NCBI GenBank assembly: GCA_001898145.1 | Contig: MKSR01000029.1 | Span: forward strand, 620,001 to 684,000 | DNA from: Dyadobacter sp. 50-39 | GTDB lineage: Bacteria; Bacteroidota; Bacteroidia; Cytophagales; Spirosomataceae | Reading direction: 5' to 3' | DNA length: 64,000 nt | Part shown: piece after piece, positions 8,436 to 17,192 of the stretch | How positions within the stretch are numbered: position 1 is the first letter of the stretch | Layout: each line of letters begins with the position of its first letter | The notes under the pieces: model-generated | Told to the model about the DNA's origin: nothing | Database searches by the model: none | What the model saw: only the letters and a program-made list of their open reading frames with translations | Position numbers and translations under genes: made by a program

Positions 8436-9764
8436 ATGAGCATTTTACTCGGAGAACAGGAGTATTTTAAGGGTATCGGAAAGATCTCTTTCGAAGGCCC
8501 GGAAACCGACAACCCACTGGCCTACCGCTGGTATGACGAGAACCGCGTTATCGCAGGTAAAACGATGAAAGAGCACCTGCGCTTCGCAGTGGCCTACTGG
8601 CATACATTCTGCGGCGCCGGTCTGGATCCGTTCGGCGGACCAACACTTTTTTATCCCTGGGACAAAAAGGCCGATGCCGTTGACCGGGCAAAAGACAAAG
8701 CTGATGCAGCGTTCGAATTCATTACCAAGCTCGGGCTGCCTTACTACTGCTTCCACGATGTAGACGTGGTGGATTACGACGACGATGTACGTACCAACGA
8801 AAAGCGTCTGCAAGCATTGACTGCTTATTTGGGTGAGAAACAAAAGGCTTCCGGCGTGAAACTCCTTTGGGGAACTGCCAACCTTTTCAGTCACCACCGC
8901 TATATGAATGGTGCTTCCACCAACCCTGACTTCGACGTGGTTACCCACGCAGGCGCGCAGGTGAAGATGGCTTTGGACGCTACAATCGCGCTGGGCGGCG
9001 AAAACTACGTATTCTGGGGTGGTCGTGAGGGCTATATGAGCCTGCTGAACACCGACATGAAACGTGAGCAGGAGCACTTTGCGCAAATGCTGAAAATCTC
9101 CGTGGCTTACGCCCGTGCCAACGGTTTCAAAGGGAAGTTCTTCATCGAACCTAAACCTTGTGAGCCTACCAAGCACCAGTACGACTACGATGCGGCAACC
9201 GTAATCGGTTTCCTTCGTCAGCACGACCTGTTGGCCGATTTCAGCCTGAACCTCGAAGTGAACCATGCTACTTTGGCCGGCCACACTTTCGAGCATGAGT
9301 TACAGGTAGCTGCCGATGCAGGTATCCTCGGCTCGATCGACGCTAACCGCGGCGACTACCAGAACGGCTGGGATACCGACCAGTTCCCGAACGACATCGC
9401 CGAATGGACCCGCGCATTGCTCGTGATCCTGAATGCAGGCGGTCTGCAAGGCGGTGGTATCAACTTCGATGCCAAACGCCGCCGTAACTCTACCGATGTG
9501 GATGACGTATTCCACGCACACATCGGCGGTATCGACACCGTAGCACGTGCATTGGTGATCGCCGACAAGATTATCCAGAACGGCGCTTACGATGAGATCC
9601 GCAAGAACCGTTACGCAAGCTTCGACAGCGGCAAAGGTGCCGATTTCGAGAAAGGTGCACTGAAACTGGAAGACCTGTTCGAACTGGCAGCGGCAAAAGG
9701 CGAGCCTGCGACGACCTCCGGCAAGCAGGAATACCTCGAAAACCTGATCAACCGGTTCATCTGA
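8436..9764 (+). CDS. xylA: Xylose isomerase
   Basis: A 442-residue cytoplasmic enzyme converting D-xylose to D-xylulose, and able to act on glucose in the known family. The active-site pair is His107 and Asp110 in [10 protein letters not shown]. The metal site glutamate and lysine lie in [15 protein letters not shown], and [16 protein letters not shown] and the DANRGD segment complete the binding site. Length and N-terminus (a long-form, type II xylose isomerase) match Bacteroidota homologues. No xylulokinase or xylose transporter lies next to it, so the gene stands alone between two terminators. It could use xylose released by the GH43 and GH5-like enzymes encoded 33 kb away. Confidence 0.98.
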   Translation: MSILLGEQEYFKGIGKISFEGPETDNPLAYRWYDENRVIAGKTMKEHLRFAVAYWHTFCGAGLDPFGGPTLFYPWDKKADAVDRAKDKADAAFEFITKLGLPYYCFHDVDVVDYDDDVRTNEKRLQALTAYLGEKQKASGVKLLWGTANLFSHHRYMNGASTNPDFDVVTHAGAQVKMALDATIALGGENYVFWGGREGYMSLLNTDMKREQEHFAQMLKISVAYARANGFKGKFFIEPKPCEPTKHQYDYDAATVIGFLRQHDLLADFSLNLEVNHATLAGHTFEHELQVAADAGILGSIDANRGDYQNGWDTDQFPNDIAEWTRALLVILNAGGLQGGGINFDAKRRRNSTDVDDVFHAHIGGIDTVARALVIADKIIQNGAYDEIRKNRYASFDSGKGADFEKGALKLEDLFELAAAKGEPATTSGKQEYLENLINRFI

Positions 9765-9797
9765 GCCTGACGGAATATTACCTCAATATTAATTTTC

Positions 9798-9827
9798 AAA
9801 AGCCATTGATGTATTTCAATGGCTTTT
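9798..9827. terminator. Terminator after xylA
   Basis: A perfect 12-bp stem (9798-9809 with 9816-9827, AAAAGCCATTGA) with a 6-base loop carries A-runs on one side and T-runs on the other. It can end transcription of xylA and works in both directions. Confidence 0.88.
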
Positions 9828-9886
9828 GTCATTCATGCAGGGCACACCGCCGTAACTTGCATGAAATTAACCCAGCGCTTTCTGCC

Positions 9887-11566
9887 ATGCATACCGGCCG
9901 CGCCACGAAGCATTCCCTCACTCCTATCTCCTCCGGCATTATCCTGCTTTCTGTCTGGGTAATTTCCATTCTCTGCCTATCTCCACACACCGCATGGGCC
10001 CTCCAAACCGATTTCAAGGAAACGGACCGCGAAATTCCGGTAAGCCCGCGAAATCCGGACTCGCTGCTGATCGGTTTGAAAGCGAATTACAACGCCGCGA
10101 TCAAGAGAAACAACGACCTGGAAGCGGCAGGCTATTTGCAGCAAATCGGCAGGCTGCTTTTCATTTCGGGCCATTATCCGCAGTCGCTGGATTATCTGCT
10201 CCAAGCCGAGAAGCTGTTCCGGAACCGTGATCAGCAGAGAATGCTCGCCATTAACCTGAACATGCTCGGCGAACTTTACTACCGCACGCGCAGGCCGCAA
10301 CTCGCCCGAAAGCAATTTGATGAAGCATTGGCCATTTACCAGAAACTTGGCCAGGAATCGGGCAAAGCGGAAATATATGGGCGGATCGGCCACCTGTATG
10401 AAAAGCGTGAAATGTACGACAGCGCGTTCCATTTTCAGCGCAAGGCCCTGCAATCCTACCAGCTCGACCGCCATACCGACGGCGCTGCCAAGATTTATGA
10501 AAACATCGGCAGCATTTACGAAGACCTCGAAAAATACGATTCGGCCTATTTCTATTTCAACAGGGCCTATGCACTCAACGCACAGACGCAAAATGCCCGC
10601 GCGCAGGTGGAAGTCGTCAACAACCTGGGTGACGTGCTGCGTAAAACCGGGAAATTCCGGGAAGGGCTTGCGTACAGTTTCCAAAGCCTGAAACTCGCGC
10701 AGACCAATGGCGAGCGGTACCAGATTTCCAGTGCGTACAATGATATTTCCAAAGCATACAATCTGCTGGCACGCAACGACAGCGCATTCCACTACCTCAC
10801 GCTCAGCCGCAGCCTGCTCAATGACATTTACTCCGAAGAGAGCAACAAGCAACTCGCATTGCTGCAAACCCTGTATGAGATCGAGAAGAAGGATAATGAA
10901 ATCGATCAGCTCACACAAGCCAGGCGCATTGATACACTCATCTCGATCGCTACGGGCATTGTGGTGGTACTGGTGATCGCCGTAGCCGCATTGATTATCA
11001 GCCGCCAGCGACTCAAAATCCGGAATGAGCAGAAGCTTCGCGCGAAGCATAAGCAGGTGTACGAAGCCCGGAATCAGTTGATGGAAGTTGAATTGATAAA
11101 CAAAAAGCTCGAAGAAGAGCATCTCAAACAGCAGCTCGAAACCAAAACACAGGAATTGAGCAGCTACACCTTGCACGTGATCCGCAAAAACCAGTTACTG
11201 GAAGACCTACGCACGAAGCTCGACGAGATGATCAAAGACGACAAGCGCGACCAGCGGAAGCAGATCAAGGCGCTGTCAGAACAAATCGGCGAGGGCTTGC
11301 AGGACAACCAGCATTGGGAAGAATTCCGCGGCATATTCGAACAGGTGCACCAGTCATTTTTCGACCGGCTCCAACAGCAGACAGGCCCGCTTACCGCCAA
11401 CGATCTCCGGCTGATCGCATTGATCAAAATGAACCTGACTTCCACCGACATTGCCACCCTCCTGGGCATTTCGCAGGACAGCCTGCGTGTGATCCGCCAC
11501 CGCCTGCGCAAGAAACTGAACCTGGCGGCAGGGGACAACCTATCGGCCTACATCCAGTCGATCTAG
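9887..11566 (+). CDS. Membrane-anchored TPR regulator with C-terminal LuxR-like HTH
   Basis: The reading frame is open from 9806, but that start lies within the xylA terminator. I prefer the ATG at 9887, giving 559 residues with a signal sequence or membrane anchor (SGIILLSVWVISILCLSP). Tetratricopeptide repeats fill about residues 60-320, seen as repeated A..Y..LG/IG..Y helical pairs. A membrane helix follows (ISIATGIVVVLVIAVAALII, about 350-370), then a coiled coil of charged helices, then a C-terminal GerE/LuxR-like helix-turn-helix (LTSTDIATLLGISQDSLRVI, about 510-545). The layout is periplasmic TPR sensor, single helix and cytoplasmic DNA-binding domain, a one-protein sensor-regulator design common in Bacteroidota. 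It lies upstream of, and on the same strand as, the phytase locus, so it may control it. Confidence 0.85.
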   Translation: MHTGRATKHSLTPISSGIILLSVWVISILCLSPHTAWALQTDFKETDREIPVSPRNPDSLLIGLKANYNAAIKRNNDLEAAGYLQQIGRLLFISGHYPQSLDYLLQAEKLFRNRDQQRMLAINLNMLGELYYRTRRPQLARKQFDEALAIYQKLGQESGKAEIYGRIGHLYEKREMYDSAFHFQRKALQSYQLDRHTDGAAKIYENIGSIYEDLEKYDSAYFYFNRAYALNAQTQNARAQVEVVNNLGDVLRKTGKFREGLAYSFQSLKLAQTNGERYQISSAYNDISKAYNLLARNDSAFHYLTLSRSLLNDIYSEESNKQLALLQTLYEIEKKDNEIDQLTQARRIDTLISIATGIVVVLVIAVAALIISRQRLKIRNEQKLRAKHKQVYEARNQLMEVELINKKLEEEHLKQQLETKTQELSSYTLHVIRKNQLLEDLRTKLDEMIKDDKRDQRKQIKALSEQIGEGLQDNQHWEEFRGIFEQVHQSFFDRLQQQTGPLTANDLRLIALIKMNLTSTDIATLLGISQDSLRVIRHRLRKKLNLAAGDNLSAYIQSI

Positions 11567-11570
11567 GCGG

Positions 11571-11609
11571 TTAACGATTTCTTAACAGTGCCGTAACGCA
11601 AACATAATG
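11571..11609 (+). promoter_or_regulatory. Candidate Pho-box-like operator upstream of the phytase-linked receptor
   Basis: TTAACG (11571), TTAACA (11582) and GTAACG (11593) are direct hexamers at an exact 11-bp period with 5-bp spacers; a weak fourth, ATAATG, falls at 11604. This is the layout of PhoP/PhoB binding sites (TTAACA-type direct repeats one helical turn apart). Further single hexamers are at 11681 (GTAACG) and 11713 (TTAACG). The 260-bp gap before the receptor holds no gene. The assignment is inference from spacing and from the phytase downstream. Confidence 0.45.
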
Positions 11610-11826
11610 GCGCATACACTCAATATAAATAACTGCAAAACAATGCATTACGCCCAAAAACAAACACTTGTTGCCTTGATGTAACGCTCCGAAATGTGCT
11701 GTTGCCCTTTTGTTAACGGGCTTGATTTGGATCACTGAGTTTGTTCTGCACACCTTCGCATCGTCAACCGGAAAGCGGCCAGTCGCCGACAAAACCGGCT
11801 GGCATTACCCGTGATTTTTTGATGCG

Positions 11827-14583
11827 ATGATGCGAATTTACCTCCATATCCTTTTGCTCTTGCTGAGCGCCACTACCCTCCAAGCCGGCACGCTGAAAGG
11901 TAAGCTGCTGGAAGCTGCCACCGGCGAACCCGCCCTGGGCGTCGTGATTTCGATCGATGGTACTACCCTGCACGACATTTCAGGACTCGATGGTTCGTTT
12001 TCGATCCCCAACCTGCAAAAAGGCTCCTACCGGCTCACCATCCGCCACATATCCTATGCGCCGGTCCAAAAGGAATTCGCGATCGCCGGCAATGAGGTCA
12101 TTCAAATGAACCTCGCGCTGGAAGCAGCTGCCGGAACGAAACTAGATGAAGTGGCCGTCACCGGTAAGCGCGACGGTGCCAGCGACCATACGGCCCGCCT
12201 TATGGAGCGCAATGCGAGCCAGGTGATGAACATCGTTTCCGGCAAAACCATCCAGATTTCCCCTGACCTCACCGTCGCTAATGTGATCCAGCGCATTTCG
12301 GGGGTTTCCATCGAGCGGAACAGCAATGGCGACGGCCAATATGCGATCCTGCGCGGAATGGACAAACGCTACAACTACACCCTCGTGAACGGCGTGAAGA
12401 TCCCAAGCCCCGATAACAAATACCGCTACGTGCCGCTGGACATTTTCCCGTCCGACCTGCTCGACCGCCTCGAAGTGTACAAGGCATTGACGCCGGCCAT
12501 GGAAGGCGATGCCATCGGCGGTGCGGTGAATATGGTAATGAAAGATGCACCCGACCGGTTTACATTATCGGCCAACGTGTCCACCGGCTATAATGAGCTG
12601 TTTATGGACCGGAAATTTATGGGTTATGATTTCCGGAGTATCCGGGCAAAGTCTCCCTATGAGCTTAATGGCAACCAATACAATGCAACTCCGGCCGATT
12701 TTTCGACCTCTGCCGTCAGCTATAAGCTCAAAACGCCCGCACCCAACCTGCTCGGGAGCATTGCGGTAGGTAATCGCTTTCTGAAAGACAAGCTCGGGAT
12801 CCTGCTCGCCGGCAGCTATCAAAATACCCACCGGGGCAGCAACAGCCTTTTCTTCGACTCCGAAGCCGTCGATACGCTGCGCGGCGAAACCCTTACCAGG
12901 ATGAGCGAGCGGCAGTATTCGGAGCAGCAGATCCGGTATGGCCTGCATTCCAAAATGGATTACCGGATTAACGACAGGCACAAAATCCAGTTTTACAATG
13001 CATTCATGAACCTCACGAATGTACAGATCCGGGATGCTAAGTCGACCCAGCTGACCATTGGCGGCTACGACCCGGTGGCAGGTAATGCGACGCTCGGCTA
13101 CTCTACCCGCTCGCGGCTGACCCGGCAGCAGATATTCAACAGTACCTTACAAGGCAAACACCAGCTGCTCGATGCGCTTGCATTGCAATGGTCGGCGGTG
13201 TATTCCAAAGCCACTAACGAGGTTCCCGACAATGTGACTGTACCCCTGACGGGCATCATGCAAAATTTCCAGGAAAGGAAAACGACCGTCGGCGATGCGT
13301 CGCGGCGCTGGGAGCACAACTCCGACCGTGATTTTTCAGGATACCTGAATCTTACCTATAACACAACATTGGGCGAAACGCATGTGGAATGGACAGCCGG
13401 CGGCCTGTTCCGCGACAAATCACGCTCCAACTTTTATAACAACTACCAGCTCCGTCCCGCCGACCCATTTGCGGAATTCGGAAAAGATTTCACCGATTAC
13501 ACGCAGATCCGCTGGACGATACAGAACCCGCGCGGTTCGGTGGCGAGCGCACTTAATTATGATGCCACAGAACAAATCAAAGCCGGTTTTGTGCAGTTCA
13601 AAGCAGAAGCACGGAATGTTGAAATACTCGGCGGCGTGCGGGCGGAAAACACCTACCAGGGCTATTCCATGCTTTTCCCCATTGGTGAAGACCGCCCCAA
13701 CGGCAAGCAGAAATACACCGACATTCTACCCAGCCTGCATTTCAAATACAAGCCGGAGGAGCATATCAACCTGCGTGCCTCTTACTTCCGGTCGATCAAC
13801 CGCCCCGGCTTTTTCGAAATCGTGCCCTACCGCATTGTCAACGAAGAGTATCAGGAGCGGGGCAACGCGGACCTGAAACGCGCCGTCGCCGACAATATCG
13901 ACTTGCGCTATGAGCTCTTTCCGCGTGCCTCGGAGCAGTTTATGGTAGGTGTTTTTTATAAAATGATCAAAGACCCCATCGAATACACACTCCAGCGTGA
14001 CGCCATCCGCGGGCAGGACATTTACTACTCGCCGGGCAATTTCGGGAATGCGAAGAATTATGGCCTCGAAATCGACTATATCAAATATGTGAAGCAGTTT
14101 GGGATCAAAGCCAACTATACCTACACGCATTCTCGCATTACCACACCTAAATCAAAACGCATTCGCAACGAAAGCGGCGACCTCGAAACCATTAATGTGC
14201 AGCAGACGCGGCCGCTTTACGGACAGTCGGCGCATGTGGCTAACCTCTCGGTTCTCTACAAAAACCAGGAAAACGGCATCGATGCGCAGCTTGCGGGCGG
14301 CTACACAGGCGACCGGATCAACACCGTCTCGCAGTTTCTCGACAACGATCTTTGGCAAAAAGGCTTTATCCAAATGGACGCTTCTGTGGAGAAAACCTTC
14401 CGCAACGGGCTGGGCGTGTTCCTGAAAGCCAACAACCTGCTCGACACCCCTATGGAAGTTTATATGAAGAATAGCAATGCAGCCAATGCCAGGATCCCCA
14501 ACCAGGATTTGTCCGGCAAAACGCTCATTCGCCGCGACCGCTACCAGCGCTCCTACCTGCTCGGCGTACGATACAAGTTTTAA
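11827..14583 (+). CDS. TonB-dependent receptor of the phytase locus
   Basis: A 918-residue outer-membrane receptor. A signal peptide (IYLHILLLLLSATTLQA) is followed by a carboxypeptidase-regulatory-like beta-sandwich (about residues 21-105, with GTLKGKLLEAATGEPALG) and a plug domain (about 130-240, with ISGVSIERNSNGDGQYAILR). The remainder is a 22-strand beta-barrel ending in YLLGVRYKF, with the terminal aromatic residue used by the BAM machinery. It is a non-SusC type: it has no SusD partner. It is followed 25 bp later by a beta-helix lipoprotein and then by a phytase, so I infer that it imports phytate breakdown products or phytate itself, an association known for beta-propeller phytases in Gram-negative bacteria. 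Confidence 0.93.
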   Translation: MMRIYLHILLLLLSATTLQAGTLKGKLLEAATGEPALGVVISIDGTTLHDISGLDGSFSIPNLQKGSYRLTIRHISYAPVQKEFAIAGNEVIQMNLALEAAAGTKLDEVAVTGKRDGASDHTARLMERNASQVMNIVSGKTIQISPDLTVANVIQRISGVSIERNSNGDGQYAILRGMDKRYNYTLVNGVKIPSPDNKYRYVPLDIFPSDLLDRLEVYKALTPAMEGDAIGGAVNMVMKDAPDRFTLSANVSTGYNELFMDRKFMGYDFRSIRAKSPYELNGNQYNATPADFSTSAVSYKLKTPAPNLLGSIAVGNRFLKDKLGILLAGSYQNTHRGSNSLFFDSEAVDTLRGETLTRMSERQYSEQQIRYGLHSKMDYRINDRHKIQFYNAFMNLTNVQIRDAKSTQLTIGGYDPVAGNATLGYSTRSRLTRQQIFNSTLQGKHQLLDALALQWSAVYSKATNEVPDNVTVPLTGIMQNFQERKTTVGDASRRWEHNSDRDFSGYLNLTYNTTLGETHVEWTAGGLFRDKSRSNFYNNYQLRPADPFAEFGKDFTDYTQIRWTIQNPRGSVASALNYDATEQIKAGFVQFKAEARNVEILGGVRAENTYQGYSMLFPIGEDRPNGKQKYTDILPSLHFKYKPEEHINLRASYFRSINRPGFFEIVPYRIVNEEYQERGNADLKRAVADNIDLRYELFPRASEQFMVGVFYKMIKDPIEYTLQRDAIRGQDIYYSPGNFGNAKNYGLEIDYIKYVKQFGIKANYTYTHSRITTPKSKRIRNESGDLETINVQQTRPLYGQSAHVANLSVLYKNQENGIDAQLAGGYTGDRINTVSQFLDNDLWQKGFIQMDASVEKTFRNGLGVFLKANNLLDTPMEVYMKNSNAANARIPNQDLSGKTLIRRDRYQRSYLLGVRYKF

Positions 14584-14608
14584 TCAGTCATCAAAATTTT
14601 TAAATCTC

Positions 14609-15886
14609 ATGAACCAATCCAAAATGAAACAGCTATTCATGCTTTCAGCCCTCGCCGCATTCCTGATCACCGGTTGCAGCGACGACAAGAACGATCCCAC
14701 GCCCGTGGACCCGCATCCCACCGAACAATCGGTGACCGGGGAAGTATCGGGAACCTGGACCAAAGGCAATACCTACAAAGTGACAGGCCACATTCAAATT
14801 CCGGAAGGGAAATCACTTACCATCGAGGAAGGCGTGACGGTACTTTTCAGCGACTCTGTAATCAAGCCGGAAGTGGTTGTGAAAGGCAATCTTTACAGCC
14901 TCGGAACCGCTGCTGCACCTGTAAAATTCACGGTGCCTGATGCCTGGAAAACGCCTGGTAACCTGTTCGGAAATCTTTGGGGCGGCCTAATCGCCGGCCC
15001 TAACTCGGCTGAATTCGTATTGAGCAATACCATTCTTGAATACGGGGGCGCGGTGACGACGGAAGAATCCCCTTCGGTAAAGGCAGGGTTGTACAAAGCC
15101 GAAGCCGGTGAGCACGTGCCGGTTGTCTACTATCCCAACGTCAATGGAAAACTGGTGGTAGTGAACAGCACCATCCGCAATTTCAACGAAGATGGCTTCT
15201 ACATCGAAGGCGGAAAGGTGATCATCGCCAACAATACCTTCAATACGACAGGCGTTTCGGGCGGCGATGCGATTAATATCAAGTCGGGTGTACAAGCTGA
15301 TGTGGCATTCAATGTCGTTTACAGCCCCAATACCAATGCATTGAAGCTCTCGAACTCCGGCGACCGCTCTCCTCAGGCCTACGTTGTGGGTTATAACAAT
15401 ACGATCATCAATGCGGGTTGGAGAAGACCTACTACCAAAGGCGGTTCCATATGGCTTGAAAAAGGCGTTCGGGCGGATCTTTACAACAACCTGCTTGCCA
15501 ACGACCGTTTCGGGATCAAGAAAGAGAATGTCGATAAATCGGTGGACGACCGTTCAGTGATCAGCAACACCCTGTACTATGGTGCTACCGAAGAAGGCGT
15601 GAAGCAATTCCAGCCATCGGTCGAAATCCTGAAAGGTGCGAACGACCTGGTTTCGGCCAAGGTGGGCGACAACGATCCCAAATTCGTGAACTACCCGTTG
15701 ACGACCGACAACAAGAATGCGGCGTTCAATACTGCCTGGGATTTCCATTTGCAAGCCGGCTCACCTGCGCTGGGTAAAGGAAAAACCGGCTTCACAAGGC
15801 TGTATGCCGAAGGTCTCGTGATCAACGGTGTAACTTACAAATCGCCCGCACCTGCCGATTATATCGGGGCGTTTGGAACGAAGTAA
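14609..15886 (+). CDS. Beta-helix lipoprotein between receptor and phytase
   Basis: A 425-residue lipoprotein starting at the ATG at 14609 (MNQSKMKQLF). The frame is open further upstream, but that part overlaps the receptor gene. The lipobox LITGC, followed by SDDKND, predicts an acylated cysteine and, with the acidic residues after it, possible surface exposure. The body has repeated short strands with GNLYSLGTAAAPVKF, VVVNSTIRNFNEDGF and VIIANNTFNTTG patterns, typical of right-handed parallel beta-helix (pectate-lyase-like) folds. No catalytic site was recognised. It may bind substrate for the receptor, much as SusD does for SusC, though no such role is proven. It lies in an operon with the receptor upstream. 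Confidence 0.8.
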   Translation: MNQSKMKQLFMLSALAAFLITGCSDDKNDPTPVDPHPTEQSVTGEVSGTWTKGNTYKVTGHIQIPEGKSLTIEEGVTVLFSDSVIKPEVVVKGNLYSLGTAAAPVKFTVPDAWKTPGNLFGNLWGGLIAGPNSAEFVLSNTILEYGGAVTTEESPSVKAGLYKAEAGEHVPVVYYPNVNGKLVVVNSTIRNFNEDGFYIEGGKVIIANNTFNTTGVSGGDAINIKSGVQADVAFNVVYSPNTNALKLSNSGDRSPQAYVVGYNNTIINAGWRRPTTKGGSIWLEKGVRADLYNNLLANDRFGIKKENVDKSVDDRSVISNTLYYGATEEGVKQFQPSVEILKGANDLVSAKVGDNDPKFVNYPLTTDNKNAAFNTAWDFHLQAGSPALGKGKTGFTRLYAEGLVINGVTYKSPAPADYIGAFGTK

Positions 15887-15928
15887 TCTTATTCATTCAG
15901 ATTTTTAGCCGCGGCACGACGTTACTGT

Positions 15929-15957
15929 CAGCCTGAGCGCACCGGGCCGCTCAACAT
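15929..15957. repeat. Degenerate copy of the CAGCCTGAGCG palindromic repeat
   Basis: The 113-bp gap before the phytase gene holds a GTCAGCCTGAGCG half-arm followed by a GGGCCGCTCAACATGAC arm, a partial palindrome that shares its core with the 3486-3558 element. It is shorter and imperfect. Confidence 0.5.
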
Positions 15958-15999
15958 GACATTCTGCATTTCGACACTGCTCAAATCATTCTAACACCA

Positions 16000-17091
16000 G
16001 TGAAAGCATTCACTCTACCGGCCATTGGCCTGGCTGCAACGCTTGTAGCCTGCCAATCCAATACCAGCACGCCGATCCAGTCCGCCAAAGCCGACACGGT
16101 CAGCTCCATTATCCAGCCGGTTTTCATTACCGACACCGTCGCCCACGACACGGACGATCCGGCGATCTGGATCAACCCTGCCGACCCGGCGCAGAGCCTG
16201 ATCATCGGTACCGACAAAGACCAGGACGGTGGCTTGTACGTGTTCGACCTGCAAGGCAAATTGCAGCGTGAAAAAACCGTAACCGGCCTCAAACGGCCGG
16301 ATAATGTCGACATTGAGTACGGCCTTATGCTGGCTGGCAGGCCTGTGGACATTGCCGTCACCACCGAGCGCTTCACGCACAAGCTCCGCATTTACAGCGT
16401 GCCCGACATGAAGCCTGTGGATAATGGGGGCATTGAGGTGTTTGTAGGGGAAACAGGCGAGAATGTCCGGGATTTGATGGGTATTGCGCTGTATAAAAAC
16501 AAAACCGGCAAGATTTATGCCATCGTCGGCCGCAAATCGGGTCCTACCGACGGAACTTACCTTTGGCAATATTTGCTCGAAGACAATGGCAAAGGGCAGG
16601 TAAAAGCGTCGCTCGTCCGCAAGTTTGGCCAATACAGCGGTTTAAAAGAGATCGAAGCCATTGCGGTCGACGACCAGCTGGGCCATGTCTATTACTCGGA
16701 CGAAGGCAAAGGGGTTCGCAAATACTACGCCGACCCCGAAAAAGGGAATGAGGAACTCGCACTTTTTGCCACTACCGGTTTTACGGAAGACCACGAGGGC
16801 ATTTCCATCTATCAGCTTACCGACAGCACCGGCTACATCCTCGTCTCGGACCAGGGCGCCAACGGTTTCCAGATTTTCCCAAGAGAAGGAACTTCCGGCA
16901 AGCCCAATGAACATCCGCTGCTGCGGAAAGTGACTGTGAAAGCCAACCATAGCGACGGCTCCGATATGGTATCCGTGCCCCTCAACGCACAATTCAGGAA
17001 CGGCTTGTTTGTCGCCATGAGCGATGATAAGACCTTCCATTTGTACCGCTGGGAGGACATTGCGGGAAAGCATTTGAAATCCATTCAATAA
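16000..17091 (+). CDS. Beta-propeller phytase (3-phytase), lipoprotein
   Basis: A 363-residue secreted phosphatase of the six-bladed beta-propeller phytase family, which releases phosphate from calcium-phytate at neutral pH. The translation starts at a GTG (16000). A signal peptide ends at a lipobox (AATLVACQS), so it is probably an outer-membrane lipoprotein. Family signatures are the N-terminal DTDDPAIWINPADPAQSLII segment with calcium-binding aspartates, GTDKDQDGGLYVFDLQGK, the NVDIEYG blade, and LKEIEAIAVDDQLGHVYYSD. Length is normal. It follows the receptor and beta-helix lipoprotein on the same strand and is closed by a hairpin at 17112-17140. It is probably induced by phosphate limitation. 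Confidence 0.94.
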   Translation: MKAFTLPAIGLAATLVACQSNTSTPIQSAKADTVSSIIQPVFITDTVAHDTDDPAIWINPADPAQSLIIGTDKDQDGGLYVFDLQGKLQREKTVTGLKRPDNVDIEYGLMLAGRPVDIAVTTERFTHKLRIYSVPDMKPVDNGGIEVFVGETGENVRDLMGIALYKNKTGKIYAIVGRKSGPTDGTYLWQYLLEDNGKGQVKASLVRKFGQYSGLKEIEAIAVDDQLGHVYYSDEGKGVRKYYADPEKGNEELALFATTGFTEDHEGISIYQLTDSTGYILVSDQGANGFQIFPREGTSGKPNEHPLLRKVTVKANHSDGSDMVSVPLNAQFRNGLFVAMSDDKTFHLYRWEDIAGKHLKSIQ

Positions 17092-17111
17092 CCCAAATCC
17101 GCATGATGCAA

Positions 17112-17140
17112 ATAGGCCGCCGGAAATTCCGGCGGCCTAT
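17112..17140. terminator. Bidirectional hairpin between convergent phytase and susD genes
   Basis: A perfect 14-bp stem (17112-17125 with 17127-17140, ATAGGCCGCCGGAA) lies between the 3' ends of two convergent genes. The T-runs are weak, so termination efficiency is uncertain. Confidence 0.75.
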
Positions 17141-17192
17141 CGATTTACTATCTACTATTAAACTGACTGAGTTTAATCATTAACCTGTTCTG

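Noticed and set aside
9977-11176. Open frame of about 400 codons on the minus strand
   Set aside because: It is antisense to the TPR regulator, whose TPR repeats and HTH domain are clear.
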